This document shows positions 44,691-56,389 of a stretch of 64,000 nt of DNA, piece by piece. The first letter of the stretch is position 1, and each line of letters begins with the position of its first letter. Position numbers and translations under genes: made by a program. The notes under the pieces were generated by a model. It was not told the DNA's origin. It saw nothing but the letters and a program-made list of their open reading frames with translations, and searched no databases. Source of the stretch: Cyclaneusma minus (lineage: Eukaryota > Ascomycota > Leotiomycetes > Marthamycetales > Marthamycetaceae); assembly GCA_037179335.1 (NCBI GenBank), contig JAKZHN010000002.1, positions 682,001 through 746,000 on the forward strand, written 5' to 3'.

Positions 44691-46662
44691 CTATAGCCTC
44701 TGCCTTCCTCTCGTTTCAATGGGCAGCAAACACATTGCCACAAACGCCGACAAGATCAAGCTGCCTGATATCCAAATCGGCGAATTGCTCCCATTCACAT
44801 TTGCCGCAATCACTGGTCCCATAAGACCCGCGATCCGGTTCAAGCAGCTCGCAATCCCACTCCCTGTACCTCTATTCGGGGCAGGGAACACCTCAGGCGT
44901 GTAGGCATACAAGACGCCATACATGATATTCTGGGTGAAGGACGCCAAGGACGAAAATGCGAGTTGGAAGTTCGAGTCGGTGGAAAGGGTGAACATGAAG
45001 AGAAAGACTCCGGAGAGCAGTGTGGAGATGGCCATAGTTCCTTTGCGTCCGATGAAAGGTATGTCAACGGTATAGCAGGCGATGATGGACCCGGGAACAC
45101 CGACGACAGACGTGATGGCATAGTTGCGATATATTTCGTAGGGCGAGATGGAGGCACCACCAGAGCCGTGGCTTTGCGAGAGGTACTGTGGAAGAAAGGC
45201 GTTGAAGAGCGGGTAGCCCATGCCAATTGTAGTCCAACAGAACCAGATGAGTAGGGTTGTGACTCCCAATCTCTTGTTGGCGAAGAGTGGCTTGACTCGG
45301 TCCATGGAGAAGCTTGTAAGCTGACCCTTGATAACTTGTAGGAAGGAGACCGTTTCTTGGCTGACGGTTTCTGGATGGCCACCAATGTCGTTCAGGATTT
45401 CTTCGTTCAGCCAGGTCTTCGTGCCATTCCGAAATGCTACGCCATGAACGGCTGCAACAGCTTCGGCCTGACGGCATCGAGACAGTAGGTACTTGGGTGA
45501 TTCGTAGAGATGAAAGCCGAGCATTCGGATCAGGGATAAGACAATCGTGATAGCCGCCAGAGTGTAGATGAAATGCTTCCAGCCTTCACTGTTCCCTTTC
45601 CAAAGGAAGGCCCAGCCTATCAAAGACGCAGTGAGCTGACCGAATGGCCACCAGATGGAGAGAAAAGTAAGTAACCCTCCGTTCTGGGCCGGAAGCCACT
45701 CAAGGAACAGAGCGCCATCCACTGGAAGAGATCCCCCAACGCCGGTACCGAGAGCTGCTAACAGGCCACAAACACCGAACCAACTTGGCGAGCTAGGTAT
45801 GGCGAGTCCAAAAATCCCAGTGAGGAAGAGAGTCGTATTGAAAGCAGCCCGACGGCCCATTATATCCGACCCAAATCCCCAGAAGGAAGAACCGATACAG
45901 AGACCGGCAAACAAAGCACTTGTGGTGTACCTTACAGTAGTTGCCGGAATATCGAATTGGTCGGATAATGATGGTAAGACTATAGCAACGCCCTATAAAA
46001 CATTTAGCATTTGTTCGAATACTCTTGATATGCAAGGTAATTGACGGCGCTCAGCAACATGCTTGAGGAGTTCTGAATTCGTACCTGGAGCCAGAGACTG
46101 GAAGAAATAGCATTAGTATACCGTCTTCAGTAGGTGCTGAATAAACTTACTTGTCTGAAAACCAACCGAACCCTGCCATAGTGAATAACTCCCACTGATA
46201 CCTGCCCATGCCTATATCTTCAATCGCTATATTGATGACAGTAGATTTCACTGCCAGGATGTTAGCCGATGGACCTAACGGGAGCCACAAATAGCATCAA
46301 GACAGTCTCGTGACTCAGTGAAACCAACAATGGAAAGGGAAAACAGATGGAAGCAAAGAAAGGTATCGCGGGGAACACTCACATTCATATGGAGTGACTC
46401 GACCACATGTGGCCGTCGCTTTTGCAACCTCCATTTTGAGACCCTCAATACTATGAGGATCATATTCTACACTTCTGACCCGAAGCAAGCCCGAATCAGT
46501 GGCGACGGACTGGAGAGATTCCACACTGCCATTATCTGGCTTGTCGGAAGCTGCCTGCGCCTTGGTGGAATCAATGTGCCGTGGTGCTTGGCCAACTGGT
46601 GCCCATACGTCGACAAAGTCGTCCACCGATGACTTCTTGAAAGGTTTCCGAAATAGTCCCAT
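44691..46662 (-). CDS. MFS transporter, SVOP/sugar-transporter-like
   Basis: A 12-helix plasma or vacuolar membrane transporter of the major facilitator superfamily. Four exons, 46662-46383, 46250-46151, 46097-46085 (13 nt) and 45992-44691, give 564 residues. The N-terminal cytosolic tail (about 1-95) is followed by IEDIGMGRYQWELFTMAGFGWFSDN-type sequence marking helix 1 of SVOP-like carriers. The loop 2-3 motif A reads GFGSDIMGRRAAF. Later helices include WFCWTTIGMGYPLFNAFLPQ and the loop 8-9 motif DIPFIGRKGTM. The C-terminal signature PEVFPAPNRGTGSG is typical of the sugar-transporter branch. The 13-nt exon encodes only LWLQ and is needed to join helix 1 to GVAIVLPSL. The substrate cannot be predicted; related fungal proteins carry carboxylates, sugars or amino compounds. 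Confidence 0.88.
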
Positions 46663-47253
46663 GATGGCTAGAGGAGTATCGGATTTCGATTTCGGCTTTG
46701 GTTTGTTTGGCGACGAGGTGAAAGACTTGCTGTTCGAGTCAAACGTTGGCGTAGAAGGGTCTTTCTGCAAGCTTGGGTATTCACACGGGAGATGAAAGGC
46801 TGCTGGATATTCCCTTGCGAAGGACTTGAGGCGTTCGCACGTTTTATAAAGAAGAAATCGAGGAAGCGGACTTTAGCGGCGGCAGTAGAAGACTAAGAAG
46901 ACAGAGCGTTTGACTAATTTGCAGGTGGAACGAAGAAAATATGACGAGCCAGTGGTACATGTGTACCAAAGTTCATTGTTCAGGGTTGAAAAGTCTAAAA
47001 GGCGTGAGAGCTTGGGTCGACAGCACGGCCATGGGTCTCACTTTTCGGGCGCGAGAGGGGTATTTGAAAAGCCCCACCGACCAAACGTAATAATGGTCAC
47101 GAAAGTCCAATTCTCAGTGCGCTTACCAGGCTGACTGGGCCTACCCATGATTGAAATTGTATATGCATTGCGTGCTGGTCGTGAGTTTCACATAGGCAAG
47201 TCCGAAGGGAGCCAAGCCGGCTTGAACACATGTTTCCACCTCTAAGAGCAATG
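46663..47253. other. MFS transporter upstream region
   Basis: This 591-bp spacer holds the transporter promoter and the 3' end of the J-protein gene. No gene is seen. Confidence 0.45.
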
Positions 47254-48439
47254 TCAAGTATCTGCTGCCTCCGTTGGTTCCTGCGCTCGTGGCCTTTGAA
47301 TGGCCGTACGCAGAGCGTCCCTAACCTCGGGATCGCTTCTGATGGTGTTCTGCACCAACCACTCCTTTGCTACTCCCCTCAGATTTCGCATTGACGACTC
47401 GTCCGAGGCAAACGGTGCCATTTCCATGCCCTTCATTCGCGACGCCTCGGTGTCCGCTGCTATCGCAGTCGCCTCCAGCCTATCCAGCTGCTGCTTCATA
47501 ACGGCGTCCGGGTTGCCCTGCATCCTCGCAGCTTCGGGCGACTGCAACAGCGGCCCCAAGTATCCCAAAGCAAATTGGAATGTGAGCCACAATTTCCGGA
47601 CAAGCTCAATAAGCTGGAACTGTAAATATGGTGGGTGGTTCGCAAAAGTCGTCAGTAGCGGATTTATTACGCTGGCAGCAACAGGTGGTGCATATGGTCT
47701 TGTAACGACGTAGATCTCGAAAATCCAGCTCACGGCCCATAGGAGCCATCGCCAGTAGGTGCCAATCGCATTCACCACTCGTAAATAAGCCAAGGCCGAA
47801 TATATCAACAAGCCAAAAGCATTCAGAAGCTGAAGCGTGTTCACTTGTTGGATACCTCGTTTCAGGTAGTCACTGACTGTCGCACAATTCTTCCAGGTCG
47901 GTCCAGGCTCGTTGATCGAAGGACCAAATCGATCGTAGGCAAAGCGCTTCACAGGATCGAGAAGGGTTTCCTCGGCCTGCTTCAGCAGCATGAAGTAGCC
48001 CTCCTTTTGCGAACCTGGGGCGGCTTTGTCAGGATGGTGGATGGCAGCTAGTCGGCGAAGACGCGATTTGATTTCCTTGTCCGTCGCATCGTGAGTGACA
48101 CCGAGGTCCTGGTAATAGTCGCCGGCGCGTCGAATGTTCCAGTCAGTCTCGTATACGGCGAAGAGCAGGTAGGCGAGGATGATAATGATCTTGATCCTGC
48201 GGCGATGCTGGATGTGTCGCTGCGAACCCGGGAGTGGCTTTGGGTCGCCGGCTCGTATGGTGAGGGAGTAGTAAAACCATTGCAATTTATCCGCAATGAT
48301 CTCTATGAAGATCTGGGCACACAGTCAGTCGCAACCGGCAGAAGCAGCACTGGGAATGCAGACTTACGGTCAAGCCAAATCCTGGAAAGGCCGAAGAGCC
48401 ATAACTCCTCCACAAAGACCCTAGAACGCCGGCAGACAT
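47254..48439 (-). CDS. Membrane-anchored J-domain (DnaJ-like) protein
   Basis: A J-protein co-chaperone that would recruit an Hsp70 at a membrane, probably the endoplasmic reticulum. Two exons, 48439-48368 and 48312-47254, give 376 residues. The N-terminus has a hydrophobic stretch (about 61-72, IIIILAYLLFAVY region), then a J domain with DYYQDLGVTHDATDKEIKSR and the essential HPD in IHHPDKA. After the J domain come further hydrophobic segments (LLNAFGLLIYSALAYL, WRWLLWAVSWIFEIYVV) and a C-terminal cytosolic tail. The first exon (MSAGVLGSLWRSYGSS...) supplies the only good initiating ATG. No zinc-finger domain is present, so this is a type III J-protein. The client is unknown. It is divergent from BZZ1. 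Confidence 0.88.
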
Positions 48440-48949
48440 TTTGGCAAGGTGTGTCAAGGAAAACGAATGGGCATGACGGGCGAGCAAACGAACGGACAAG
48501 AAGGTCACTACTGCAGACACACAATGTCTCTTCCCAGAGAACAACATAAAGAGGACACACCTGAAGCTAAGAGCCGCCGGTAAATCTGCGGCTCAGCCTT
48601 GTCCCTCCGGCTCCGAGGCTCCGGACTTCGCACCAGCAGTGCTGCAGCTTTGGTGGGGGTAGCCTTGTCAAGGATCATGGCGGAAAGGCGGAGTCGCTGG
48701 CTGAGCCCGAACATTGAACAACTAGCAACATAGCACTCGCTACTTTACTACTTTACTACAAACGTGTACTCAGTACTCGACCGTCTACGGCGCTGTCACT
48801 GCGACCCCCGAAACCCCCATATCCAATACTACCAGACTGAATCAGACGACTGCGTGGCGTCCATGTCGTGACCCTTCCCTATAGAATGTTACAGCCACGA
48901 ATGCTACAGCCACTTCCCGATCTCTCACCTGCGCTCGCTGAACTGAACC
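48440..48949. promoter_or_regulatory. Divergent promoter between J-protein gene and BZZ1
   Basis: A 510-bp spacer between divergent start codons. Two imperfectly spaced copies of TACAGCCAC occur near 48889-48913. No gene is seen. Confidence 0.45.
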
Positions 48950-51475
48950 ATGGCTGAAGTCGACGTTGCGCCCAACTTTGGCGCCGAGTTGAAGGCAAGC
49001 TGCTGCCCTTGCGCCGCCCTCGGATCTGCCTGGCTAACCGTCTTCTAGGATGCTTTCAAGCCCGTTAATGCGTGGGTCGGCAATGGCATCGCATGGCTCG
49101 ACGACATCCAGCAATTCTACCGCGAGAGGAGCGCCGTGGAGCGAGAATACAGCGCCAAGCTCAGCGCCCTGGCCAAGAAGTATTTCGAGAAAAAGAATAA
49201 GAAGTCGAGCAGTCTCAGTGTCGGCGACACTCCTGCCATGACCCCGGGATCTCTCGAATGGTTGGTGCTCTCGCATTGCCTCCCTGGAACCTTGCTGACT
49301 GCCTCGCTCTCAGCGCTTCACTTACGACATGGACGACCCAACTCAACACCCTCGAGACCCGCGCCGCCGAGCACGAGCGCTTCGGAGGAGAGTTGATTAC
49401 ACACCTAGCAGACCCTATAAAAGTGCTTATGACCCGCTACGAGGAACTTCGTAAACGCCATATTGAATACGCAGAGCGCCTCGAAAAGGAGAGGGATTCG
49501 ACATATAGTGACCTCCGCAAGACCAAGGGAAAGTACGATGCTACCTGTTCCGAGGTCGAGAGCAAGCGAAAGAAGGCCGAATCAGCCTTTGATTACTCCA
49601 GAACCAAAGCGCAGAATGCCTACCAGCAGCAAATCCTCGAAATGCACAATGCGAAAAACACCTATTTGATTGCTATTAACGTCACAAACAAGCAGAAGGA
49701 GAAATACTACCACGAGTACGTGCCGGACCTCCTCGACAGCTTGCAAGATCTCTCCGAATCGCGGACGATCAAACTTAATGGATTATGGTCTTTGGCAGCA
49801 ACGCTGGAACACGACATGCTGCAGCGAAGCACAGAAGCAGTCATGCACTTGTCCCAAGAGATACCCCGAAACGTTCCGTCCCTCGACTCGATGATGTTTT
49901 TGAGGCACAATACTACGCAGTGGCAAGAACCCCCAGACAAAGTGTTTGAGCCAAGCCCGATATGGCATGACGACGATACAATGATCATAGACGAGCCCGC
50001 GAAAATATTCTTGATGAATGTGCTCAGCAAAAGCAAAGCTCAACTGGGCGATCTGCGGCGGGAAGTCGACAAGAAAAGGAGGGAAGTTGAGTCGGTGAAG
50101 AAGACCAAACAGGCAATCCGAGAAGGAACAGACAAGCGGGATGAAGCTGAGGTTGTGCGAGCGATATTTGCCCTTCAGGAGGATCTACATCAAATCGATC
50201 ACCGACGGCTGACAGCGGAAGTAGAGACTTTCAGCATTACTGCAGCCGTAGGGGACGTCACATTGGGAGCCAAAAGCCATAATTTCAAATCTCAGACGTT
50301 CAAAATCCCAACCAATTGCGATCTATGTGGTGAGCGCATATGGGGTCTCTCAGCCAAGGGTTTCGACTGTCGAGACTGCGGATACACATGCCACAGCAAA
50401 TGTGAGATGAAAGTACCAGCCGAATGCCCTGGCGAGCAAAGCAAGGAGGAGCGGAAGAAGCTCAAGCAAGAGAGACAAGAAGCTGCAAATGCTCTGCGAG
50501 TTCCGGGTACTGGACCAAATGATAGCGCTGCTGAGCTTCCAGCCCTCACCAGATCAAATACCATGACATCCTTGAGCTCAGGCTATGCGGCGAGCGCAAA
50601 CCGCTCCATCTCTGGTGCAGTATCTCCCACGGAGGAAGCAGCACCAGAGAGAAGTAATACTATCAAAGCCCCGTCCGCAGGTACAGGAGGGCCCCGCAGA
50701 CGTGTGATAGCTCCTCCTCCCACCGCCTATATCAGCGAGTTACCAGGTAGTAGCGTCAACGGCTCAAGCGCTTCGAACGAGCAGAAGGGCAGGATGCTCT
50801 ACCCCTACGACGCCACTGGCGATGGCGAGATCTCAGTGTCAGAAGGACAAGACGTGACAATCCTAGAACCAGACGGTATGTTGACTATTTTCCCACCAGG
50901 AGCCAATTTTGAAGCTGACAATCTCGCAGACGGCACAGGATGGATGAAAGTCCGCGCTGGCTTCGACTCTGGCCTGGTACCTGCCTCCTACGTCGAAAGC
51001 GTCACCTCGGCACCCCCCGCCATTCCGACTGACACACGCCCCGTATCCGCATATTCGAACTCCGGCTCATCAATAGCGAACAGCATCGTGGGGGCTGCGA
51101 AAAAGAAGGGCCCGGCTGTCGCTCCAAAGCGCGGAGCAAAGAAACTGAAATATGTGGAAGCACTGTATGACTACACAGCGAGCAGCGATGCGGAGCATAG
51201 TATGGTACGTAGTGTCCCAAAGTTTGCGATCCCAAAAGACTTGGAGAGTTCGGAGAAGACATGTCTCAAGTGGCGAGCTTGGGAATCTAAATGCTCTTGG
51301 CTTTGCACCACTCCCTACATAAGCGGCTTGATGAAATGGCTGCTAATTATGTGTACAGGTTGAGGGCGAGCGCTTTGTGCTGATCAAGGAGGACCCAGGT
51401 GATGGCTGGGCAGAAGTGGAACGAGGAGGAGTTACCAAGAGCGTGCCGGCGAACTATGTGCAGATAGTGAGCTGA
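48950..51475 (+). CDS. BZZ1: BZZ1-like F-BAR, C1 and double SH3 domain protein
   Basis: Bzz1 links membrane curvature to Arp2/3 actin assembly at endocytic patches through WASP (Las17). Five exons, 48950-48994, 49049-49260, 49314-50875, 50930-51204 and 51359-51475, give 736 residues. Domains: F-BAR (about 1-280, with WVGNGIAWLDDIQQFYRERS), a coiled coil (about 315-380), a complete C1 zinc-binding domain (HNFKSQTFKIPTNCDLCG...CRDCGYTCHSKC, about 400-450), a Ser/Pro linker, SH3-1 (MLYPYDATGDGEISVSEG) and SH3-2 (VEALYDYTASSDAEHSM). Intron 1 has a GC donor (AAG|GCAAGC). Intron 3 (50876-50929) is 54 nt, stop-free and in frame; removing it restores the SH3 consensus EPDDGTGWMKV. The last intron is 154 nt. 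Confidence 0.92.
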
Positions 51476-54400
51476 AAGTGAAGGGGAGAATGCTCGCAGA
51501 TGCGAAAGTAGTAGGTTTGAGCTTGAGAGCGAAGCCGCATGGCAGTCAACATGGACCACCCGGGTAGGAATCGAAGTTGTTAGCGTGTTAGCTTTGAATT
51601 CTTTTGAGTACTGTGTGTATCAGTACACAGGGCCTTGCCCTCATTACATTGAAGACTGATGAGTGATAGAGTGACGCCGTGGCTAGGTTCAAGCAGCTGG
51701 GAAGGTTTGTGGTAGTTAGTTGGAGTTGATCATAGGGGGCCAGCCCTAATACCGACCAGGATCGGACAAGACTACGGCCATTTCGAAGCTCGTCTTTGAA
51801 GTTATCCGGTTTCTATGTCACGGACAAACAGCGCAGTAAGTCAGACCGCACAGCCGACTCCTGGCAACGAATTGAACTTCGACTGGGTGGGCTTGTCTAG
51901 CAATGGCTTCAACGGAGCACGTGGCGGAGAGTGATGACAGGGTTGTGAAGTTGTGAATACGACAACTTCCTTCAGATCATCTTGGTGAATAACTGCTTAC
52001 CTAGAGCACTGTTGTGACTCATCGCTTTTAAGCAAGACTTGAGAATTACTACTTCCGTTTAGGACCGGCCCAGCCCTACATTGTACAGAGTCTTTGCAAA
52101 ACTCCAAATGGCTTTACAAATGAAAAGCTGCCATCCTGTAACCGTGGGTCCCTAAACGCCAGATGCAACTAAAGAGCCAATAAAAAGTGTGATTATAACC
52201 CAAAAATGTCTGGCATTGGATCTCTGCTGGCATACCCTCGATAAAGGAGAATGTTCTTCGTCTAATATCCTCGTAGCTTTGGCTACGGGCTCGCTTCACT
52301 GTTGAGACTTTGAAAGGGGAGACGTGTATACATGGATCTTGACAACTAGAAACTGAAGATATCAGCACATACCTTACGGATTGGGTATGCAACAACACCA
52401 ACAGATTAGGTAGGCAAATCGCCAGGCCTGGATCCCGGAGGTTGCCTCCGGGTGAATGAAGCATGAAGCCACACAGAGAAACTGAATTAGCTGAAGCTAA
52501 AAGTGAATTGACTTTGGGCGTTGGACTTGGATTCCGAAGTGAAACTTCGAAGATTGGGAGGAAGTCCGAATCGTGCAATGTATCAAGTCACGATCTTTGA
52601 GGATGGAAAGATAACTTACCTATTTCTCTACGAACAGAACAATACTGCCTACACTTCTTAAAACCTAAAGGACGGGTAGAATTTGAAGGAAGCACATGCC
52701 AAGTCCCACTCCCAGCGCCCAACTAGCTATCTTATGCACCAGTAGCGTCCAACGGTGATGCCATCCTGAGAGCCTCTACACATACCACACCACTAATACT
52801 AGCTGTTCGCCGGCTCGCAGACCGGCAATGGAACGGCAGCATGTGGTGTTCTCCTGGAGGCTGCAGGTACCAAAGGCAAAAACTTACGAGCCGGAAGATT
52901 ATTCGAAAATCTCAAATACTGGAGTTGAAGGATCCACGAATGATCAGAGCTTGTCTGTGGACACCCATTACACTTCAACGGATGACCTGTCAGCCGTCCC
53001 GAGGCTGTAACAATCATCTCTTGTTCTCGGGAATCGGGATTCATGGCATTCTAGCACGGACAATCATTTTTCTTGTCAGGATTCGATCCGGCCAACGGGT
53101 GTCTGTATCTGTGAAGTGGTGACAGACCGGAGCTCTCTCCTCTACTTTTATTTCTAAGCGTTGCCGTTGCCGTCAATCAAAAAAGCTGTCAGCTATTGAT
53201 ATCTATATTACTGTCCAATCTCTTCTCATTACTTACCCTCTTCTTCAATGAAGAAAGTACAACATTAGTGCCGAAAGCGTCAACTCCATGTCAACAAGGT
53301 TTTGATCCCCGGACTTGGCCACGTGGAAAAAGTGGAAAGGTGGCGTCAGGATTGAAATCTCCTCGGGGTCCACTGGCGCTATGACTTTTGATACATGTAC
53401 ATAATACAAAAATAGTATACGGGGATTGAGGGTGGTATCATGATCTTCTGGTAGGTTTGATTGGAAGGACACCGATAATATGGCGGGGATAAGAACGTTT
53501 TGCGACTTCAGGTTGAAGATGATCTGGTCCTGGCGGTCCCTGGAAACGTCAATGATGGCCGTTGACTCGTTGAAGATGATTCCGATCTCCGAAATCCAAG
53601 ACGGCGAGGCCGTGGGTTTGGCCGATGCCGACTGGACGTTTGGGGACTGGACTGTGTGGAGTCTTTGGAGATGAAGGGATCCACAGGTTGTGAGGAACAA
53701 GAAAGAAGATCTGCGAAGATTGAGAAAAAATTGAAGCGACATAAAGCATTTTCTGCGCCCCTTTTTGCAGTGGTTGCAGCGGGAGAGAAGCCGTTGTGTC
53801 GGTTCAGTCCAGTCTTCTAGAAGCTTTAGCCCCTGTGCTAAGACTCCACCCTGCAGTTGCTGCAGACGAGCACACCCCGGCTAGAATATGATGCATCATT
53901 AGCACAAGATGTATTATTAGAGATGAATTTGTTTACATGTATTGATGGCCTGCAAAGGCTGAGACAATGGCGAGAGTGAAGGCTGGGGCCAGCGGGTAGA
54001 CAGGGCCAGGGCCGGAGATTATTGGTTGTCGGCAGAGTGCGAGGTGGCTTGGTGAGTTCCTGCAATGATGTGTGGGATCACGATGACATTGAGGGGTGTT
54101 GGTTCTGGAAGCCTTCGTCGGATTGGTGGCAGGGCGAGCGTTCCGCTGGTGTGAAAGGAGTCTTGTTCTTTGAGGGTTCGGGAGATACAAGATGTGTCGA
54201 TACAGGTGCATGTTAGCGGCTGATCGTCTTGCAGCAGCGCGCCAGCCCAGCGGGATCGAGTTTGAGGCCAGCACAATCATATTATGAGACTGGAGTAGCG
54301 GCGGCGCAAACATAGTTCATCGATGGGCCCCACCGCTCGAAATGGAGCTGGGGGGATGAGTCGTCCGTTTGGCCTTGCCCCTTTTTTCGCGCTCCCCCTT

Positions 54401-55140
54401 GCGCCAGGCGAGCGTGGAGAGGCACCAGGCCCAGGAAAGCTTCCCGTCACGGACTGGGCCTCTTGTAGCATAGTGCCAGTCTCGGCCAACTCTGCTTCTG
54501 TTGCTCAATACCTGTCGCCCAGCTCCATGAATCTGCAGAAAAAATGGCAAAATAAAGCGCGCACTTGGCTGCACCGATCTGACGGCAGATTCACTGTGTC
54601 GCGCTTTGGATGCAGTCAATTAATTGCCACCGGCTCTCCAATCTGGCAGGCAGTCCAGCCGCGCTAGGCAGTGGGCGAGCTCTCTAGGCTAACGCTGCAT
54701 GCTGCACCGAGCACGCAGCGAATCATAAAGGCCGGCAGACCCAGCCATTTTAACTGCCCCATAGCCTAAGCCAGCACAAAGAACGCAATTTGCGTTCATC
54801 ACCTCTCCCGATCCCTCGTCGCCCGACTTCCTCGAGCCAAACTACCACACACCAGGAGGCCTGCGACGACGACCGAGATCATTGACTGGTGAGTCTCAAA
54901 TTCGAGCCTCAATCCTGTCTCGATAGCCCGTGTCGCACCAGACAATTGCCACCTCCCGCCTTGGTGGTCAAGCTGACGCGCGCTGTCTCTGCTGTCTTTG
55001 TGCTGTGTTGTCTTGTGCTCTACATCGCCCCTGCCCCAGTCCAGTCCGCTAACCCGCGCCAAATAGACCTCTCCGTCTCGACTTCAAGACTCCTCGATCA
55101 TTGACCCCTAAAGTAACACGCACATCTCACCACCGCCAAG
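51476..55140. other. 3.7-kb gene-poor region upstream of the G-alpha gene
   Basis: No supportable gene is present. A minus-strand ATG frame at 53245-53742 (165 codons) has no recognisable domain. A 154-codon frame at 52114-52578 lacks an ATG. The last 400 bp before 55141 are pyrimidine-rich on the plus strand and look like a long 5' leader. GGTGAGTC at 54890 could be the donor of a leader intron, with TTCAAG near 55090 as a possible acceptor. No transposon features are seen. Confidence 0.55.
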
Positions 55141-56389
55141 ATGGGTTGCGGCATGAGCACAGAGGAGAAGGAGGGCAAGGCCCGCAACGAGGAGATCGAG
55201 AACCAGCTGAAGAGGGACAAGATGCAGCAGAGGAACGAGATCAAGATGCTTCTGCTCGGTGTGTTGGCCCGCCTCTACTACGCAGTCTGCGAATCCTAAT
55301 CGTCTATACAGGAGCTGGTGAATCTGGAAAGTCGACTATTCTCAAGCAAATGAAGCTCATTCACGAGGGCGGGTACTCGCGCGATGAGAGGGAGTCGTTC
55401 AAGGAAATCATCTTCAGCAACACCGTGCAGTCTATGCGGGTTATCCTGGAAGCCATGGAGTCCCTTGAGCTTCCGCTCGACGACCAGAGAGCCGAGTACC
55501 ATGTCCAGACTATCTTCATGCAACCGCAGCAAATCGAAGGCGAGAACCTTCCCCCAGAAGTCGGCAACGCTATCGAGGCTTTGTGGACGGATGCCGGTGT
55601 CCAGGACTGTTTCAAGCGGTCGAGAGAGTACCAGCTGAACGACTCGGCAAGATAGTAAGTCGACTCCGACCGCCAATACCGGCACTCTCGCAATTGCGTC
55701 ATGTAAGATTGGGGGCTAACTATGCTTAACAGCTACTTTGACAACATCAGCCGGATCGCTCAGCCTGACTACATGCCCAATGACCAGGATGTTCTCCGCT
55801 CTCGTGTAAAAACCACCGGTATCACCGAGACGACTTTCATTATTGGCGACTTGACCTACCGTATGTTCGATGTAGGAGGACAGCGATCTGAGCGAAAGAA
55901 GTGGATTCACTGCTTCGAGAACGTCACCACTATTCTGTTCCTTGTCGCCATCTCCGAATACGATCAACTGCTTTTCGAGGATGAGACTGTTAACCGCATG
56001 CAAGAGGCTTTGACCCTGTTCGACTCTATTTGCAACTCCCGGTGGTTCATCAAGACGTCGATAATTCTCTTCTTGAACAAGATCGATCGATTCAAGGAGA
56101 AGCTCCCAGTCAGCCCGATGAAGAATTACTTCCCCGACTACGAGGGTGGAGATGACTATGCCAGTGCCTGCGATTATATTCTCAACCGATTTGTCAGCCT
56201 GAATCAGCACGAGACGAAGCAGATCTACACCCATTTCACCTGCGCCACAGATACGACACAGATTAGATTCGTCATGGCTGCTGTGAATGGTATTTCCACG
56301 CTCTTTGCCCCTGATTCATGACGGACTGCTAACCCCGCTTGCCAGATATCATCATTCAAGAAAACCTCCGTCTCTGCGGTCTCATTTAA
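55141..56389 (+). CDS. gna-1: Heterotrimeric G protein alpha subunit, fungal group I (Galpha-i like)
   Basis: This membrane-bound GTPase couples receptors to cAMP and MAPK signalling that controls growth, mating, conidiation and secondary metabolism (orthologues are Neurospora gna-1 and Aspergillus fadA). Four exons, 55141-55258, 55312-55654, 55733-56289 and 56346-56389, give 353 residues, the standard length. The N-terminus MGCGMS carries myristoylation (Gly2) and palmitoylation (Cys3) sites. Motifs: P-loop GAGESGKST (40-48), switch I RVKTTGI, switch II DVGGQRSERKKW with catalytic Gln204, NKID and TCATDT. The C-terminal CGLI holds the pertussis toxin ADP-ribosylation Cys of group I. The last coding exon is 44 nt. 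All motifs are intact. Confidence 0.98.

Noticed and set aside
52114..52578. 154-codon minus-strand frame
   Set aside because: It opens with TTG rather than ATG, no upstream exon supplies a start, and no motif is seen.
53245..53742. 165-codon ATG-started minus-strand frame upstream of the G-alpha gene
   Set aside because: No recognisable domain or signal peptide and no intron. Noted in the spacer entry but not strong enough for a gene call.
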